A DNA stretch of 64,000 bases from assembly GCA_039720395.1 (NCBI GenBank), contig CM077824.1:19677046-19741045 (forward strand), given 5' to 3'. The position numbers and the translations under genes are program-made. Below are positions 30,982 through 43,540 of the stretch, in pieces. The notes under the pieces are model-generated. The model was not told the DNA's origin and made no database searches. It saw only the letters and a program-made list of their open reading frames with translations. Position 1 is the stretch's first letter. Every line of letters starts with the position of its first letter. The stretch is from Liquidambar formosana (Eukaryota > Streptophyta > Magnoliopsida > Saxifragales > Altingiaceae).

Positions 30982-32770
30982 ACTTGGCCCCTCGATCGAT
31001 CGGCTTAGTAAAACTACACTAGGGTCCTCACATAACAAGCCTAAAATTTTAAACAACGCCTTTTTGAATGGGGCTTACGGCTAAAATTTTAAATAAGGCC
31101 CTTTGTACAGGGGAGGGGGGGCTTTTCAATTAATGAGTTGGGGTCTTATGGAGATAGGTCTAATTGCTAGTGAGGTGCTTGGGGGTTCCTCTCATCACAA
31201 AGAAGCTTTCTAGGGCTGACTGCCAACCTCTTATAGATCGAATTATCAAGCGTATTTAGTCTTGGAATAGCAAGCACTTTGCATATGTAGGCAGGCTTCA
31301 ACTCCTTAGTTTAGTTCTTTATAGCATGCAAGCATTTTCGAGTAGCATATTTATCTTTCCTAAGAAGGTTTATAAAGTCATCAAACCGCTCTTTCGTAGC
31401 TTTCTTTAGTTTGGCCATAATATTAAAACCTCTTAGGCTAAAATGAAATGGTCTTGCGTTTGTTTGTCTACATCGTGGTGTGGTTTGGCTTTAAAAACAC
31501 TTGAAGAATGGAATGTGGCTGCTTCTTTTAAACACATTTGGAGTTTGTTTGGCAACTTTGGATCTTTATGGGTTGTTTAGGTTGGAGCTTATCGTCTCAG
31601 AAGTGAAAGTTCTTGGGCAGTTAAAAGTTAAAACCTCATTTAAATGCACTTAGATTTGGAGGAGGATTCTTTTATTGAGAAATACCATCACACCTTTTAT
31701 CAAACACGAAATTGATGATAGCTCTTCAACATTTCTATGGTATGACAATTGGCATCCCATAGGCCCAATTATCCAAGTTATTTGCACTAGAATTATGCAC
31801 GACACTGCCTTGCCTTCCCATACCACAGTCAGTGCTATTGTTGATCAACATGCTTGGATATGGCCTGCTTTTGTTTCTATAGAGATTATGGACATCGTAA
31901 TGGCTACTCTAGAGTCCTTCAAATCGAATCACCTCATTCCTGATTCAATCTCTTGACTACCTTCTCCTTCAAGTGTTTTTTCGATTAACTCATCTTGGGA
32001 TGCTATTAGAAATAGAAAAGTGGAAGTGGAATTGTTTGGTTTCCCACAGCCATTCGCAAACATGCTTTCATTTTGTGATTGGCCATTCACAATTGTCTTG
32101 CAACCAAAGATAAATTAACTTAGGATGTGGCGTGTCATTTCCAATAATAATTGTGTTCTTTACTAGAGGCATACCAAGACCAGGGACCATCTTTTATGTG
32201 AGTGAACTATATTACTAAAATATGGAAAAATATGCTATTTAAATGTGGAGTGAGGAAAAATTCGAGGAGTTTGACTAATGAACTGCTTTAGGCAGTCCAC
32301 AATTTGAAAGAGAATTCCTTTGGCTCATTTGTGTTGAAAATGGCTTGGGTTGCGACAGTTTATCATATATGGCAAGAGAGGAATGGCAAGGATCACAGTA
32401 GTGTATTTAAACCCCCTCTTATTGTCATGGCCTAAATTGTTGATGATATCATATATTAAAGCCCATGAACTTTAAAGGTATCAAAAACAATCATAAGAAT
32501 AAAGATATCTGTTCAAATTGGAACAGTAATTTTGGTATCCTGGTCTTTTTTTGTTTTTTCTTTTTTTTGTGTTGCCTTCCTCAAGGAATGAGGTTGTTTG
32601 CCATTTCTTACACGTTCTCATAAGCTTCCCCTTGGTTTAGCTTATTAGATTGTATTTGATATGGCTTGGTTGTTTTCTTCGAGCCAAGGGCTTGTATTTC
32701 ATTTTTGTTTTCCTTCTAATATACTTAGTCACTTACCCCTCCCCCCCCCCCCCCCCCCCCAAAAAAAAAA
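30982..32770 (+). pseudogene. Decayed LINE, RT C-terminal half to tail
   Basis: Translated with corrections, about 31160-31650 reads as the RT thumb region: GRLQLLSLVLYSMQAFSSSI, FIFPKKVYKVIKPLFRSFL, LFGNFGSLWV. A short open block at 31675-31956 (FLWYDNWHPIGPII, HAWIWPAF) matches the linker of plant L1 ORF2. Zinc-domain-like sequence follows around 32330 (AWVATVYHIWQERNGKD). The tail ends in a C-run (about 32739-32760) and A-run (32761-32770). It has many stops and is 5'-truncated. The first 150 bp (30982-31130) are unassigned. Confidence 0.7.
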
Positions 32771-33944
32771 GGTCTCAACCATTATGGTGTCATAGAAAAA
32801 GAAAATAATATTTAAGTCTTATAAAAGAAAACTGATTAAAAAATATTTAAAATTTCATGGTAATTTTTTTTTTTTAAAAAAAAGAAAAATCTATTATAGC
32901 AATAGAAAGAGAACTACAAGTTAGCATACAATAAATTAAAAGCCTTTTTTTTTTTTTTTTCTTCTCTAGGTAAATAAAGTAAAAACTTGAATGCTCAAGT
33001 TTGCTGCTTCTTTCTAAAAATAAAATATTCAAATGGATGCAACTAGCTAGGTTAACATATTAAGTTTGAACTAGCTTGACCTAGCTAACTTTTCAATTCT
33101 CGTAATTTTTTTTCCCTTTTGTGAAATGGACCAACAAATTTATAGTATCCCAAGTGTGCACTTTGTCAGATCAAACCAAATTCTAAAACTTCGTTTCCTA
33201 ACTCTTTTAATATCTAGTTAAGTCAATTTAAGATTTTTTTTTTCCTTTTAAAAAAAACTTACTTCCGTTTCATTTTTCACCTCTTCAATTTTTTTATCAA
33301 ATCAAAATTAAATGTCATATTTGAAGTAAAAAAAAAAAAAAACAAAAACAAGCAATCTTGGTCTCTTGGATAGAAAAGTATTGGTTAAACAATTTATTTT
33401 CTCTCTCAATCCTATTTTTCGTTTTAAATAATTGTATTAGCATTTCAATAGTTAATGATTCTTTTTTTTTCTTTTTTTAATGCTTTTTGATGTTTTGTTT
33501 GTTGTTGTTCAATTTAATTTATGTATGTAGTTATGTAAAAGTAAAGTTAAAATATACGATAATGTTGTTGGCCATTGAATATAAAATGATACATGCTATT
33601 CTTGTGCACGGACTATAATATACAACAGTTCACCTAGATGATCAGCAATAGGGTAATCCCTCAAATATGTATTTTCAAAGGGATGAGCTTACAAGCCACA
33701 CAGAGATGTTTTGAATTGGCATTAGCATGCCGTGGGAAACATCATACCATGTTATGGACCTTTAACTTTCTAAATGCTCCTCCCCTACGCAACATGAGTC
33801 TCAGGCTGACGGGGTGGGCCGGGCTTCAACTCGTAAGCTGATTATAGGAAGAGGGGAGCTATTGCAATATGTTAATTTTATTTATAAATCTCTCTTCTTC
33901 GTTTTTTTCTTTTTTTTTTTTTTTTACTTTTCAAGATTTTATAA
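32771..33944. other. Intergenic, low-complexity rich
   Basis: AT-rich sequence with many T and A runs. A somewhat more GC-rich block at 33620-33840 holds a short ORF with no recognisable family. Confidence 0.5.
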
Positions 33945-34144
33945 CAAGTACTAGTTTGTACACACGTGTGTTGCACGTGAACCATTTTAAGTAATATATT
34001 TGTTCTATGTATATCCAAGGACTTAAATAGAATATGATTAGAAGAACTCAAGGTGCTATCCTAGTTGAAATCTTAAGTTTCTTTATGATGCTTAATAGCA
34101 CTTTCCGAGTTTCTTTACGATGCTTAATAGCACTTTCCTTTTCT

Positions 34145-34145
<1 letters not shown>

Positions 34146-34194
<49 letters not shown>
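34146..34194. repeat. (TA)n microsatellite
   Basis: About 23 TA dinucleotides, with TA tracts of similar type at about 50608-50660 and elsewhere. Confidence 0.95.
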
Positions 34195-34195
<1 letters not shown>

Positions 34196-34609
34196 TAAGA
34201 AGAAAACAGTTTAAGGAAGTGAAAGTTTGATTTCTGAAAGTAAAATCTTGCTTAATCTCTTCCCGTTTCAATTTCAATGATGTTATATTAAATCAAAAGA
34301 CATCAAAGCATTAAATAATAATAATATTTATGAAGCAGAAAATTATTGAGTACTCTGGATTTAAACAAGACAACTTGGAAGTTATCACCAAAAACCTAAA
34401 ACAAAATTAATATGCATTTACATTTAATGGAGTCAGAAAATAAAAACCTCTACACAACTGGTATTCTATAACCAGTTCCAATATACAAAATTACCAAGTA
34501 AAAAAAATAGGAATGATCGACATAAGAATAATAAAATCTATAGGAACAATAACCTCTAATTACAACACATTGTCTTAATGAAATAGTGTATTCAACAAAT
34601 CACTATAAA

Positions 34610-37337
34610 TGTCATGCCCAACTCGGAGAGTCGACACGTGGATAAAAGTCAAAATAGAAAGGTGTACATGTGGATAAGTCAGAGTATAAAAGTTGCGGAA
34701 GACTTAGTCAAGTCCACGTGTAATTTTTATTTATTTTTTTGAAATAATAATTGTACCAGCTCATCAATAACACCCAAATAAATTAACATAAAATTTTATG
34801 CTCACACATCATGCCCATAATAATATATGATCCAAAATAATGCCAACATCCCTGATACATATAGGCTAGATTCAAACTATTCAAAGTTCAATAAGTAGTA
34901 ATTGTAATAATAAGGATAATAATAATGCCTACACATCAAAATAGCATAGTCTCTATGCAATGCACATGCGTCTATCCTCATTCATGACTATGCTCGTATG
35001 TGACCTTCAAGTTCTAACTTCAGTTCATGCAACTAAGCATCCGCCATCGGCGAACCCTCATTTATCACCTGATCATTTGAAATAATAATAGGATGAGCTG
35101 CAAAGTCCAATAGGAAATATGTGTGGATTCTATACAATTAATATATGTGCAGATACAAAGTGCATGAATTAAAATCATTTAATAAATCATAATCAAATAA
35201 TAGTCGCAAACCAGTACTTTGTGTGGGTTTTAAGTTAATTTCCCAAAATTTCTCATAGTATCTCCAATTCTCAAGACTATGGGATCAAACCATGCATCAA
35301 TCGTCGCTAATCACAGGTTACGTCGTCACGTCAACCCCCGGTTCTGCCAAGCACGAAAATAACAAACACCTACACGGCGTTCTTCCTCGAGCGCTTTAGG
35401 GTCTTTCATCCAAGGGCACTTTACCCTACTTGCTATACCTATTTGATGCATACCATGACCCAAGATCCATAAATCCAATCCATATATCCAAAACATTTTC
35501 CATAATTCATATAAATATCCGAGTGTCCAAAAGTATCCATAAACACGTTTGATAAATTTCTGAAATTTTAGTAACATTTCTAAAGCATTTCCAAGTAAAC
35601 AACATTTATAAAGCATTTTTCCATAATCCAAGTATCATGAAAATACCACTCATTTAGCAAATATATCACAATAGCATTTGAACAAGTATATAACCATGTA
35701 TCTATTTGCATCCATATAAAACATTAGTATCAAATGATATATTGAAGGATTCCCTAAAATCTGAAAAAGTAATAAAAATATTGAGTTATAAATCAGTGGG
35801 AAAATCCAACAACATCATTAAGGCATTTAAAATCATATTTATAAAATAACACCATATTAAATGTAAAGAAACCACATTTCCTACCTCAATCGCAAGCAAT
35901 TCCAATCCCAAATCCACGTGAAAATGCGAATGTAGTGCTAATACTCCCATCGGTCCTCCCGCGGACCGATAAAATCTGATAATTATGCACACGCAATATT
36001 TAAGAAATTTTCAAAATAAATCAAACATGTTCAATAATTATTATTGGCCTTTTGACAATGAACTATGATCCCAAAATGGTTTAAATAATTTTTAAAACAC
36101 TCTTTATAATTTCAGGGAATTTTTCATAATTTTTGGGAATTTTATGTAATTTTTAGAATTTATTTTGGTATTTTCTGGAATTTTTAACAAATATTAATTT
36201 GACCAAAAAATCAACTACAGTCAAATTTAGTCAAAATGGTCAACCAAGGGTCCCACATGGTAGGGCCCGCCAAGACGAGTCCAATGGTCAAATTTGGGGT
36301 TCATATGATTATTGTATGGCTTTTAAATGCATGAGAACACAGTAAAGTATACGAATGCACCCACACAGGATCATAGTCCTATGGGTCAACTTCAACCTCC
36401 CGCAGGTTGCATTGTGTAACCCCGTTACACCATGTGTTCAACGGGCCAACTTCGACGATTAATATCTCCCTCGTTTCCTAACCGTTTTCAGTGATTCAAG
36501 TGTCGAATCGAAGCTCTTACGGAGTACTACATGCATATATAAATTGTTCATTCAAAATCCTATAAAATCATATTCGTTTTTAAGCCTAAATTTCGCGTTT
36601 TCATGATCCAAAATTCTGAAATTTCTAAAACTTCAACCTATGCTCATTTTCTCTAAAATTTGACACTACCATGGTGTTCCTTAGCCCCAAAAACGTAAGG
36701 TAGGGTCATATTTTCCAAAAATAACTCAAGAAAATAAAATTACATATACATATGTATATATACAGTACGTGACATATATATATAGATATGAATCAACAGT
36801 AGAGAAGGTAAGGTTCTTACCTCACAGAGAGAGCTTCACGAGCTCAGCCAGAAATCTCCACAAGACCACTCTCTTTCTCCTCCTTTCTCTCTCAGTTTCT
36901 CTCTCTCTCTGCACTCTCTCTAATTCTTTATCTCAAGTCCCTCTATATATATAAATATACATCCAAACAAGGAAATCAAATGGGAAAAGAGATGGGGTCA
37001 TTGTGGGTAGGTGCGGCTGAAGAATGGTCTATTAGAATCCTATTAGTATAGGATTTAATTGCTGAAGAAAAACAGAGCTGAGGTAGTTGTGGGCTGCAGA
37101 GTTGTAGTTATTGGGGAAGAAAATTGAGGGAGAGAATTGAGTGAGAGGGGTTTTTAGCTGGCAGACTAGGGGAGGAAAATGGGGTAAGTCCGTGCATATT
37201 CATCCATATGGGTTGTGCTATGGTATAGTTGGGTGCATGTATATATTTATAGTATACATGCATAAGTTATGGTGAATTTGCACACATAGGATCAAAATAA
37301 ATATAATATATATATTTATAAAATTCAGGCCATCACA
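34610..37337 (-). mobile_element. Solo LTR, 2728 bp, TSD ATAAA
   Basis: On the minus strand it begins TGTGATGGCCTGAATT and ends GTTGGGCATGACA. ATAAA flanks both sides (34605-34609, 37338-37342). CT-rich leader-like sequence lies at 36840-36940 and a hairpin-like motif at about 35093-35110, some 485 nt from the LTR 3' end. No coding domain is present. The region 36240-36780 is homologous, in inverted orientation, to 63530-64000. Solo status is supported by the matching 5-bp duplication. Confidence 0.85.
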
Positions 37338-37921
37338 ATAAACATAAGGTAAAATATAAAATATAGAAAGAAAGGAAAAGAAAAGAAAAAAAGATACCTC
37401 TTGCGGTGACATGTTGAATCTCTAAGAGAACATCAAAGAGATATTAAGCATATACCTATAAAAATAAAAAATATAAAAAATACAGAATATAAAAAATAAA
37501 GAAAACTATACCTTTGATGTAGGATTTTCAATCTCCAACTAAAAATAAGAGAAGATGAATGTAAAATTCATAGGGTTGGCATAGGAATACTAAAGGGATA
37601 CATATTGGGGAACGAAGAGGGAGAGACATATGAGTTTTTCTTATTATTTTTTGCTGCAAAAAACGAATGAGTTAATGGGGAAGGAAACGTATGGGCTAAT
37701 AGAATAGGATTGTAGAACTCTAATTAAAGTAGGGTAAGGAATAGGATTATAGAACTTTAATTAAAGTAGGTTTCTCTATGATTTAATTAATTATATATCT
37801 TTTTTCTTTTTATCTTTTGGATTACTTAAGGGTATTGATGTCATTACATTTTAAAATAAGGGTATGTTAGAGAATCAAAAGTTTTTCTAGGATTCACCCC
37901 TTTATAGGTAGTATAGATAAA

Positions 37922-40900
37922 AGATTTTTATGAAATCTAGCCGCATTATTCACTAGAAAACATTATTTTGAATAACTTTATAAAATAATTTTTTTTTTTT
38001 TTAATCTGTCACTGAAAAGCACTTTTTGACTTGCCACAACATATTTCTTTACTGCCACAGCAATCAAACCATAATTTTTTGAACCGGCCATCTTACCCCT
38101 TAAAGGCAAGAAAAGTCAAATTTGAGTGGAGCAAATACCAATAATACCCTTAGTCAGATGCTTCTCCCTACATTGTACTTACGCACATTTTTTTTTCTTT
38201 TCCCCTTCAATGGGATCCGGATTTGGTGCTATTGCACCCCTTTTATAGCAGGATGCTGTAGCCATTGCAATCGCACCACGTGGTGATTGGGGGTCAATGG
38301 ATGGTTGTGGTCCAAAACGACTCAAAATATAGCCGTTCAAGAGAGAAAACTTAAGGAAGTTAACGCTTGATGGCATTAACCTCACAAACGCAGCCAAAAC
38401 CTGCATTTCTATCTCTCTTTATCTCTCATCTCTCCCTTCCACGAGCTTACATCAATGTCCCTCATGGTACGACTTTCTCAATCTCCTCTTCCTCCTAGTA
38501 AACTCCCCGTACACTGACGTTGTCGGCCTGTCGCAGTCCCTATTTTTCTCGCCTTTACAGTCCCCCTCGCCAAGAGGCAATCTTGCTAAAGTGGAGTCTC
38601 AAATCCGAGCCCTCACCGCGTGTAACTCACCCATCCAATTTCCACTCTATCTTTTTTGCTATGTTTTCAAATTTTGGTGAGAACGTGAGGATTTTTTGCA
38701 CGACGAGTTTCTGCTGCCTAAATTGCCATCCCCTTCTACTCCCGGCCTCACTGCCATCTTACTCCATGCCCCGATTTGATCCATGGTATCCATGGCACAA
38801 CCTTAACAAACCCGATAAGAGGTTGTAGCATACTATCGTATCTGATTTGATCCATGGCATAGATCGAAACTAGATCTGATTAAACAAAAAGGGTGCATTA
38901 TAGGAGAAGAGTCCACATCGACGACCGTGATCATTTAGACTCATTCAATGGCCATCGAATTAATTTTTTTATATTCAATTGTTTATAATTTTTGTTGTGA
39001 TAACTTTAGAGTACAAGCGGTTCTTTGGTGATTTTTTCATTTTCATTTTATTTTCAATAATTTCATGTTTTGGGACAATTGGGGATGGTCAAAATTGCAT
39101 TCTTCGGAAATGTGAGCACCACGCGACTTGGGAGTACGCCACTAACTAGGAGGGTTAGTGCGGAGAAGAGTTGCCACCTAATTTGGCTTCGAGAACCGAT
39201 TGACCCCTAACAAGGGTCTAACTCGTCATAACTACATAATTTTTGGGTTCGAAGCTAGGATACGTTATTGGGAAGGGGTAAGGCACCCAATAACGCCCAG
39301 CCGGAGCCGGCCCAAATATGTACTTATTTGCTTTAATTAAAAAGGACTTAATTGGGCTCAACCATATTCAAGCAATTTTAATGATTTAATTCAATTGATG
39401 GTACACAATGACAAATAGATATAAAATAAAAGTAAAATAGGTCAAATAAGTATATATACAGAACAAAGTATTCGAAGGATTGAATTATACTTACGCTGCC
39501 TGCAAAACAAAAGATTAAATCTGCTTAGGATATGTCATGCTCTGAAATACGTGCATGCATTACATATGCACGTATGTACATGCTCTGAAATCAATATATA
39601 AAAAAGGTGTAGATTTGAACCTAAAATGCTAGTGCCACGTTTATGCAAGCCTACATATGATTATGACATGTACAAAACTACCTAAAACATACCTTGGAAA
39701 CAATAAGAATGTCCTAAATCTAAATATCAAGAAATCATGGATTGATTCTGTGAAATAAATGCTGGAATCAACGGATTAACCTATACAATATAATCATAAT
39801 ATCATATGCAGATGAACATACTTATATTTAATGGGATGATGAACAGATGTATATGCTCTATTCTACATGTATGCTTTAGATATGCAATAACTACAACTTA
39901 AATTCTTGATACGTATATTAAATGATGAAATATACACAAAGAAATCTAGGCCTATCTCATGAGGAATGATCAATAAATATGCCAAAATGAAAGAAAGTTA
40001 ATGAAGAACGATTACCCGCAGGCTCGGGCGGCGGTAATCACTCTATGAGTTCACCTTCCAGACCTCTCACAACCATAGCTGCTAATTCTTGGTATTTTGG
40101 GGGTGGAGACTAAAGAGAAGTGTTGGATGGAAGCTGAGAAAAATTGGATGGAGGCTAGGGAAAATCGGGGTCTTTTTTTTTAGGTTGAAAGTAGGGTATT
40201 TACAGGAGAGTTTTAGGGTTTATTTCGAGGCTGCTAGGTTTCCAACCGCCACAAGACGACTACCAACCAAGCTTGGTCCCTATAAGATAAGGGAGACGAT
40301 GTTGGAAATGGAGGATTTTACAAATCTTGGACCAAGCACGTACGTACATGGAAGATGCACGTATGTGCATCAAGCATGCATTTGTAATTATAGGCTATGT
40401 TTTTGTGCTGAATTGAGCTGTAATCGTGTCGATCTTTCGGGATTCACTTGTAATAGTTCTATTTGACACCACCCTTCATCATTGGGCTTAAAGGTGGTCC
40501 AGAATGTCAGGTGGTACAAAATGGGGTGTCAACAGGAAACAATGGTGAACTCCATGACTAGTGGCATAATGTTGCTCTCTAGCTTCCTTTGGGTTTGTCA
40601 TGTGTTTTTCTGTCTTGCTTGGCTGATCTTCTGGGCTTGCAAAATATAAATTATATATATACAACTTTGATTATGTGTGGGATATCTTGTATGGTCACAA
40701 CCGTTCATAAGTGAAGAGAGTGTATCAAAAAGTAGACGAATGCTTATATGGATGGCTGGTGCTAAAGCTATTTTTGGTACATTTGGTTTTGACTCTTTTT
40801 ACCTTTAAGGGGTAAAATAGTCGGTTCAAAAAATTATGGCTTGATTGCTATAGCAATAAAGAAATTTTGCTATGGCAATATCACCACCCATAAATGGTCA

Positions 40901-40995
40901 AAAAGTCCACTAAAACAATAATTTTTGGAATTTTTTTTTTTTACAAAGTTGTTCAGAATAATGTTTTCTAAAGGACAACTTGATTAGTTTTCATA
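37922..40995. mobile_element. Foldback DNA element with about 210-bp inverted ends and non-TE cargo
   Basis: The left arm 37922-38130 and right arm 40782-40995 are inverted copies. Shared words are AGAAAACATTATT, ATAATTTTTTGAACCG and TTACCCCTTAAAGG, each in reverse complement in the other arm. Between them lie about 1.2 kb of non-repetitive, relatively GC-rich sequence (38131-39105 and 40540-40781) and a nested solo LTR. The design fits a Mutator-like or foldback non-autonomous transposon that may have captured host sequence. I recognise no domain in the cargo and no target duplication was settled. Confidence 0.65.
39111..40534 (+). mobile_element. Solo LTR, 1424 bp, TSD GGAAA
   Basis: Begins TGTGAGCACC and ends GGGGTGTCAACA, with GGAAA on both sides (39106-39110, 40535-40539). 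It contains the words GTTGCCACCTAATTTGGCTT, TAAGGCACCCAATAACGCCC and GGAGCCGGCCC, common in plant LTR elements. The orientation is inferred from GTCAACA being the usual 3' end. An open frame near its 3' end (40089-40466) matches nothing. Confidence 0.8.
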
Positions 40996-41005
40996 AAAAC
41001 CTTTT

Positions 41006-41248
41006 GGGCCTGTTTGGGAACTTCAAAAACTGGATCAGACTAGGTCTAATCCATAACTAATATCTGGTTTTTAAATAAACCAACTTACAGTTGGTTTGAA
41101 AAAAACTATGTTTATGCCTTATTTTCCTTATTTTTAGAACAAAACTAAACTTTTTAGCAGAAAAAAGAGACTCACCAAACAGTATGAAATCAAAACTGGC
41201 CAAACTTATTCTCTATTGACCAAATTTTCATGTTTGCCAAATAGTCCC
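41006..41248. mobile_element. MITE, about 243 bp, copy of 25094-25330
   Basis: Starts GGGCCTGTTTGGGAAC and ends GTTTGCCAAATAGTCCC. The internal words ACTAGGTCTA, TTTTTAAATAAACCAAC and AGTTGGTTT are shared with 25094-25330. It sits directly beside the right arm of the foldback element. Confidence 0.7.
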
Positions 41249-41487
41249 TTTATATTTTTTATAAAACCTTAAAAAAAATGGAAATAATTGGGATTTACAA
41301 ATAAAGTTGAGGGGTTGCATTTGCCACCCTCTTATAGGAAAAGATAGAACAAAAATTGGTCCTTTTTCAGCGCACATCAGTGCAAAATTAGTGCCTTTTG
41401 GGTTGTGGCCCAAAATGTTGTTTGATTTTTGAGTTTTTCTGGGCTCGGGCTGATGCATTTTTGTGGGCCTTATAAGCATTTTTGCTA

Positions 41488-41876
41488 GGGGGACCTCTAT
41501 GGGCAACCTTAGACTTTCTTGGCACCCCCAACCTCTTAGGGTTTTTCAAGATTTATGAAAAATATAAAAGATCTTTATGAAAGTTGTCCTAGAGTCATTT
41601 AGAAAACATCATTTTGAACAACTTTGTAGAAGAAAGTTTTTTAAAAATTTGTCATTTAAGTAGACTTTTTTGTCATTTACACTCATTTTTTGTAAAGTCC
41701 AAAAAGTCCACTTAAATGACCATTTTTTGAAAAACTTTCTTTTACAAAATTGTTCAAAATGATATTTTTAGTTTTCGTTAAACCTTTTATATTTTTCATT
41801 AAACCTTGAGAAATCACAAAACTTGGGGGTGTAAAGCAAGTCTTGGGGTGCCAATAGAGGCCCTCTATTGCTCCAT
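41488..41876. mobile_element. Short foldback (snapback) element
   Basis: A near-complete inverted repeat of about 390 bp. The left arm words CTTGGCACCCCCAA, TTATGAAAAATATAAAAG, AGAAAACATCATTTTGAAC and GTCATTTAAGTAGACTTTTT have reverse-complement partners in the right arm. The arm core resembles the arms of the 37.9-41.0 kb element and of 49494-50048, so the three form one family. Confidence 0.75.
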
Positions 41877-42840
41877 TCAAGAGCTCCGTCTTTGCCTCAG
41901 TTCAAGTCATCAGATGATGACACTACTACTCCCATTCTTATTTGACACGTGTCACTTTTTTATGTGGTGGGTGATTTAATTCCTCCCCTACATTGTCCGT
42001 CTGTGCATAGCTCCTATTATATTTAACACAAAAACTATATGATATTTTTTTTTCTTTTGCAGGAAAAAAAAAACCTCCATGTATTTATGTAATGTTTGTG
42101 ATATATGCATTTTAAGGAATTGTATTGCGGTTGATGCTCACTTGCAAGTTGGGCTGCATATTAATTAAGCTGTTTATGAGCGATTTGTAGACAAAGTCGG
42201 TGAGGATTTGTTTGAACTCGTTTAGAGCCACACCTAAGCCTAAAGTTTTAAGTTCGATTAATTAATAAACAAACCAAACTCAAACAAATCCAAGCTCACC
42301 TCGTGAATGTGCTTGTGAACAAACTTTTTTAAGGACTCATGAATACGATTCAATCAAAAATATGATTATTATTATAAAATCACCACTGTTAGAGTGAGCT
42401 AAAAATAGAACCATATTGGTTAGAGTTGAAATTTCATTCCATTAAACACAGTTCCATTTAATATGGCCAACAGTCCAACAGCTTCCATAAGTAGGTGGAG
42501 TATGGGGTTATCTAAAAATTGCTCGGTTATATATATTAAAACTAGTGGGGCGTACTGAGCACCATAGGCAGGAGAAACTAGAGAGTGCTTTACTGGAGTG
42601 GAGAGGTGATGAATTGAGCCTCTTCACATAAGGCCTAAGCATATCCAGTTATCCACCCTTCACATAAGGCCATTCACATTTATTTTCCATGTGTGGAATG
42701 TGTTTAGCATCAAACATCGTTCTTGAACAATTTGGTGTTTTGTGTGAACAAACTTTGAATATATGCATAGCAGTGCAGTGTAAATGAAGAAGACGGTAAT
42801 TCATGCAAAACTAATTCAAAATGTCAACACAAACCAATGG
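41877..42840. other. Intergenic with partial GAGCTC-type repeat
   Basis: 42120-42380 is a second, degenerate copy of the repeat at 24985-25760 (GGGCTGCATATTAATTAAGC, CAAGCTCACCTCGTGAA). Nothing else recognised. Confidence 0.45.
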
Positions 42841-43540
42841 ATTTTTTTTCTTTTTTTAAAGAGAAAGGAGGATATACCTCTTTCATATATATTATTAAAA
42901 TAAGAAAACACAAAAATGATAGAAGAAATAAGTCGATAAATGCAGAGGAAGCAAAAACTAGGGTTAAAACCTATAAGAAGGAAGGCTAAACATATCATTA
43001 CATATAGCAGAATTAAGTATTGCAGCCCAAAGCCATTGAAATCCTTGGTAAAGAAGATGCATATTAGCTACTTTATCAACCATAACATTACCCTCGTGAA
43101 AGATGTGAGAACACTGAAATCTCGTAAGCCTTGGGAAAAACTCACAATTCTGTCATCTGACCTAGAGTGACCAAGCTAGGAGGAATGTAGGCAGGGTTCA
43201 TTAAGCACTGAATGATGATTGGAAGAGAGTCACGCTCAATCCACAAAGATAACCAACCCTTCTCCCAAGCTTGGCCAATACTGAATATAACAGCCAACAA
43301 TTCTGCATAGAAATCCCTCTAAATCCCAACATTGAACCAGAAAATTCCTTTCAAGGAATATTGTTGCTACAACTTACCATGTGCAGATTAGGACGACCTC
43401 ATAGATGTTTAGGAGCTTGGATTTCGTGCTATATATGCTTGATTATGGTTGTTGCAAATCATGAATGATTTCCTGTAAATAATGAAGAACATCAACAATG
43501 GGAACAGATACAGGGGTATATCTACCATCATTTTTATATA
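42841..43540 (-). pseudogene. LINE fragment with RNase H (RVT_3) domain
   Basis: On the minus strand about 43020-43330 reads DFYAELLAVIFSIGQAWEKG, WLSLWIERDSLPIIIQCL, then HLSREGNVMVDKVANMHL. The acidic and histidine positions of the plant non-LTR RNase H are visible (E in AEL, D in ERDS, H and D in HLSREGN..D). T-rich sequence at 42842-42858 is a probable tail. A frameshift or stop separates the halves near 43155. Only the ORF2 C-terminus is left. Confidence 0.7.

Larger units (their letters stand above)
33945..37925. repeat. Possible small transposon interrupted by the ATAAA-flanked solo LTR
   Basis: The left end TACTAGTTTGTACACACGTG (33950-33969) and TGTTGCACGTG resemble the start of a 380-bp repeat at 53698-54078. 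The right end TCAAAAGTTTTTCTAGGATT, CCTTTATAGGTAGTATAGAT (37876-37920) resembles the end of that repeat. The intervening solo LTR (34610-37337) would then be a nested insertion. The class is unknown, and the match is by eye. Confidence 0.35.

Noticed and set aside
35326..35992. Minus-strand ORFs of 101 and 68 residues
   Set aside because: They lie within the ATAAA-flanked solo LTR and show no gag or pol motif.
38520..38828. 102-residue plus-strand ORF in foldback cargo
   Set aside because: It could be captured host sequence but shows no recognisable domain and its start is arbitrary; not called a gene.
40089..40466. 125-residue plus-strand ORF
   Set aside because: It sits inside the GGAAA-flanked solo LTR and matches nothing.
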